Origin: JBBECE01 sp964574935
GTDB lineage: Bacteria; Pseudomonadota; Alphaproteobacteria; Rhizobiales; Devosiaceae
Direction of reading: 5' to 3'
Assembly (NCBI GenBank): GCA_964574935.1
Contig: CAZNOZ010000024.1
Coordinates: forward strand, 1-33,369
Length of the DNA: 33,369 nt
The notes beneath the pieces are model-generated. The model saw only the letters and a program-made list of their open reading frames with translations, was not told the DNA's origin and did not search any database. The translations under genes were made by a program, and so were the position numbers. How positions within the stretch are numbered: position 1 is the first letter of the stretch; each line of letters starts with the position of its first letter. Below are positions 32,220-33,369 of this stretch, piece after piece.

Positions 32220-33047
32220 CTAGGCGGGCCCCTGCTTCCTCCGCCGTCGCCACCGAATCCGGGGCCAGTGGGATCGCTGCCGCAATCGCTGTTTGACCTT
32301 GAGGTGATAGCGCGGCGCCTTGGTCGGCGGCACCGTAAGCTGGTCGACTGTTCCGCGATCCGCGAGGAATCTCTGGCGCCACTCGCGGTTCAGTTCCGAG
32401 CGCTGCTTTTTCACCCGCAGGCCGGCTGTGACCGTCACGTCCGTCAAGTGGATGTCCGCGAAAGCGCCGATCCTCTCGACCGCCGCCCTGGGGTCCGCCG
32501 TCACAACCTCGTACCAGATTTCGAGCGGCGATATCCCGGTTCGGGCGAAATAGGTTTCCCACATCGCGACATGTTTGCTCAGCCGGCTGAGTTTCCTGTC
32601 GATGTCGCGCGCATCGTAGACAGGAGTCGATTGCTCCGGATCCTGGTGGTGCCAGCTTTTGGCCTGCGCTGCGATCGAGAGCGAAATCGCCTGGGCGAGG
32701 AGATCCCGGCGGCGCAGCCACACCCAGCGCGGTGCGCCGAACCACTCGCTGAGATTGATTTCGCCCTGCAGAAGCTGGAAATGAAATGGGAAAAGCTTGA
32801 AGGATGCCACCGCGTTGTTCGTGGTGCCAGCCTCGAGGACGAGATGACAGCTGTCCGCGGCATGCGCGCCGCGGCCCGCAAACCAGCGCCTGAGGACGTA
32901 CGGGCTGAAATACTCTTCCGGCTTCCCGAGCCGGCCGGTCTGGGTCATCAGGTCACACAGAAAATTGCTGCCCGAGCGCTCCACCGTGGCGACAATGATC
33001 GTGCGCCACGGCACCCTCCAATCCGCCGGAGGATGTGCGATCTTCAC
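32220..33047 (-). CDS. Stf0-type sulfotransferase
   Basis: The 275-residue protein has the PAPS-binding loop VERSGSNFLCDLM (about residues 22-34), then GKPEEYFSPY, WVWLRRRDLLAQAISLSIA (the 3'-phosphate-binding region) and a basic C-terminal tail. This fits Stf0, which sulfates trehalose in mycobacteria; alphaproteobacterial relatives probably sulfate a sugar or surface polysaccharide. The acceptor is unknown. The Arg-rich last 30 residues are unusual. It is 107 bp upstream of the PhzF-like gene on the same strand. The gap between this gene and 33313 holds no gene I can support. Confidence 0.88.
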   Translation of the reverse strand: MKIAHPPADWRVPWRTIIVATVERSGSNFLCDLMTQTGRLGKPEEYFSPYVLRRWFAGRGAHAADSCHLVLEAGTTNNAVASFKLFPFHFQLLQGEINLSEWFGAPRWVWLRRRDLLAQAISLSIAAQAKSWHHQDPEQSTPVYDARDIDRKLSRLSKHVAMWETYFARTGISPLEIWYEVVTADPRAAVERIGAFADIHLTDVTVTAGLRVKKQRSELNREWRQRFLADRGTVDQLTVPPTKAPRYHLKVKQRLRQRSHWPRIRWRRRRKQGPA

Positions 33048-33312
33048 AACGAGCCTCCAAAGAGGCCTGGCCCGTCAGACCGTGCCGCCAATGCCTCTTC
33101 CCCGCAAATCCTGGCCGGCGGGCAAAGCGCCGGCTTTGGGCAAGCAGCCGCCGCCATCTATCGCGATCCAGGGCGATTCCGCAACCGACGGCCACCGGGT
33201 GGAGTGGCGGCTCGCGACTTCAGCGTCGGCCAACCGGCTTGCGCAGCAAACGCGCGCTCAATTCCGCGATTTGAGCGGCGAACGCCCTGAGAGCTACGCT
33301 CGAAGGGCCGCC

Positions 33313-33369
33313 CTAGTTCCGCGACTTGTCGACCAGGGCTCCCGCCTTGATCCACGGGACTTCGAACCG
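33313..33369 (-). CDS. C-terminal end of an unidentified protein (partial)
   Basis: At the right edge the minus strand reads RFEVPWIKAGALVDKSRN and a TAG stop at 33313-33315. The frame runs off the window, so only the last 18 residues are seen. It looks like genuine coding sequence, but I cannot name the family from this piece. Confidence 0.45.
   Translation of the reverse strand, partial: RFEVPWIKAGALVDKSRN

Overview
The window looks like chromosomal DNA of a high-GC alphaproteobacterium, most likely in the order Hyphomicrobiales (Rhizobiales). The signs are a full-length NdvB/ChvB-type cyclic beta-1,2-glucan synthase, DUF1488, DUF3309 and CsbD small proteins, a rhizobial-type Crp/Fnr regulator and a leuA gene preceded by a leucine-rich leader peptide. 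I cannot name a genus from sequence alone.

There are two regions with different character. Positions 60 to about 23,140 are bounded by two direct copies of a lysine-type tRNA gene on the minus strand (60-135 and 23063-23138). The first 41 bp at their 3' ends are identical. Between them lies a loosely packed accessory region: a winged-helix/TolB-like/TPR regulator, a broken protease-like gene, a secreted SH3b/DUF6600 protein with a tandemly duplicated C-terminus, a Crp/Fnr regulator, and then a run of small stress-type genes (CsbD, DUF3309, an HPF/RaiA-like protein, a CbpA-CbpM chaperone pair, DUF1488 and several unnamed short proteins). An 8.5-kb cyclic glucan synthase gene and an NhaA sodium/proton antiporter follow. 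The theme is survival under osmotic, heat, envelope or starvation stress. The layout suggests an island inserted at tRNA-Lys, although no integrase is visible in the window.

Positions 23,140 to 33,369 are ordinary, tightly packed genes: an MscS channel, an aldo/keto reductase and a four-helix membrane protein on the plus strand, and a HigBA toxin-antitoxin pair behind tandem palindromic operators. On the minus strand, read from the right, come a Stf0-type sulfotransferase, a PhzF-like protein, a CPA1 sodium/proton antiporter, another four-helix membrane protein, a flavin monooxygenase-like protein and leuA with its leader peptide.

The most useful non-gene signals are: the Lys-bodied tRNA with an Arg-type CCT anticodon; the tRNA direct repeats; two matching dyads (TGTTCA-N4-TGAACA), one upstream of crp and one upstream of the SH3b/DUF6600 gene; three consecutive perfect hairpins before the DUF3309 gene; the 279-bp coding repeat with a decayed third unit beyond the stop codon; the HigBA operator and apparently leaderless promoter; and the candidate leuA attenuator.
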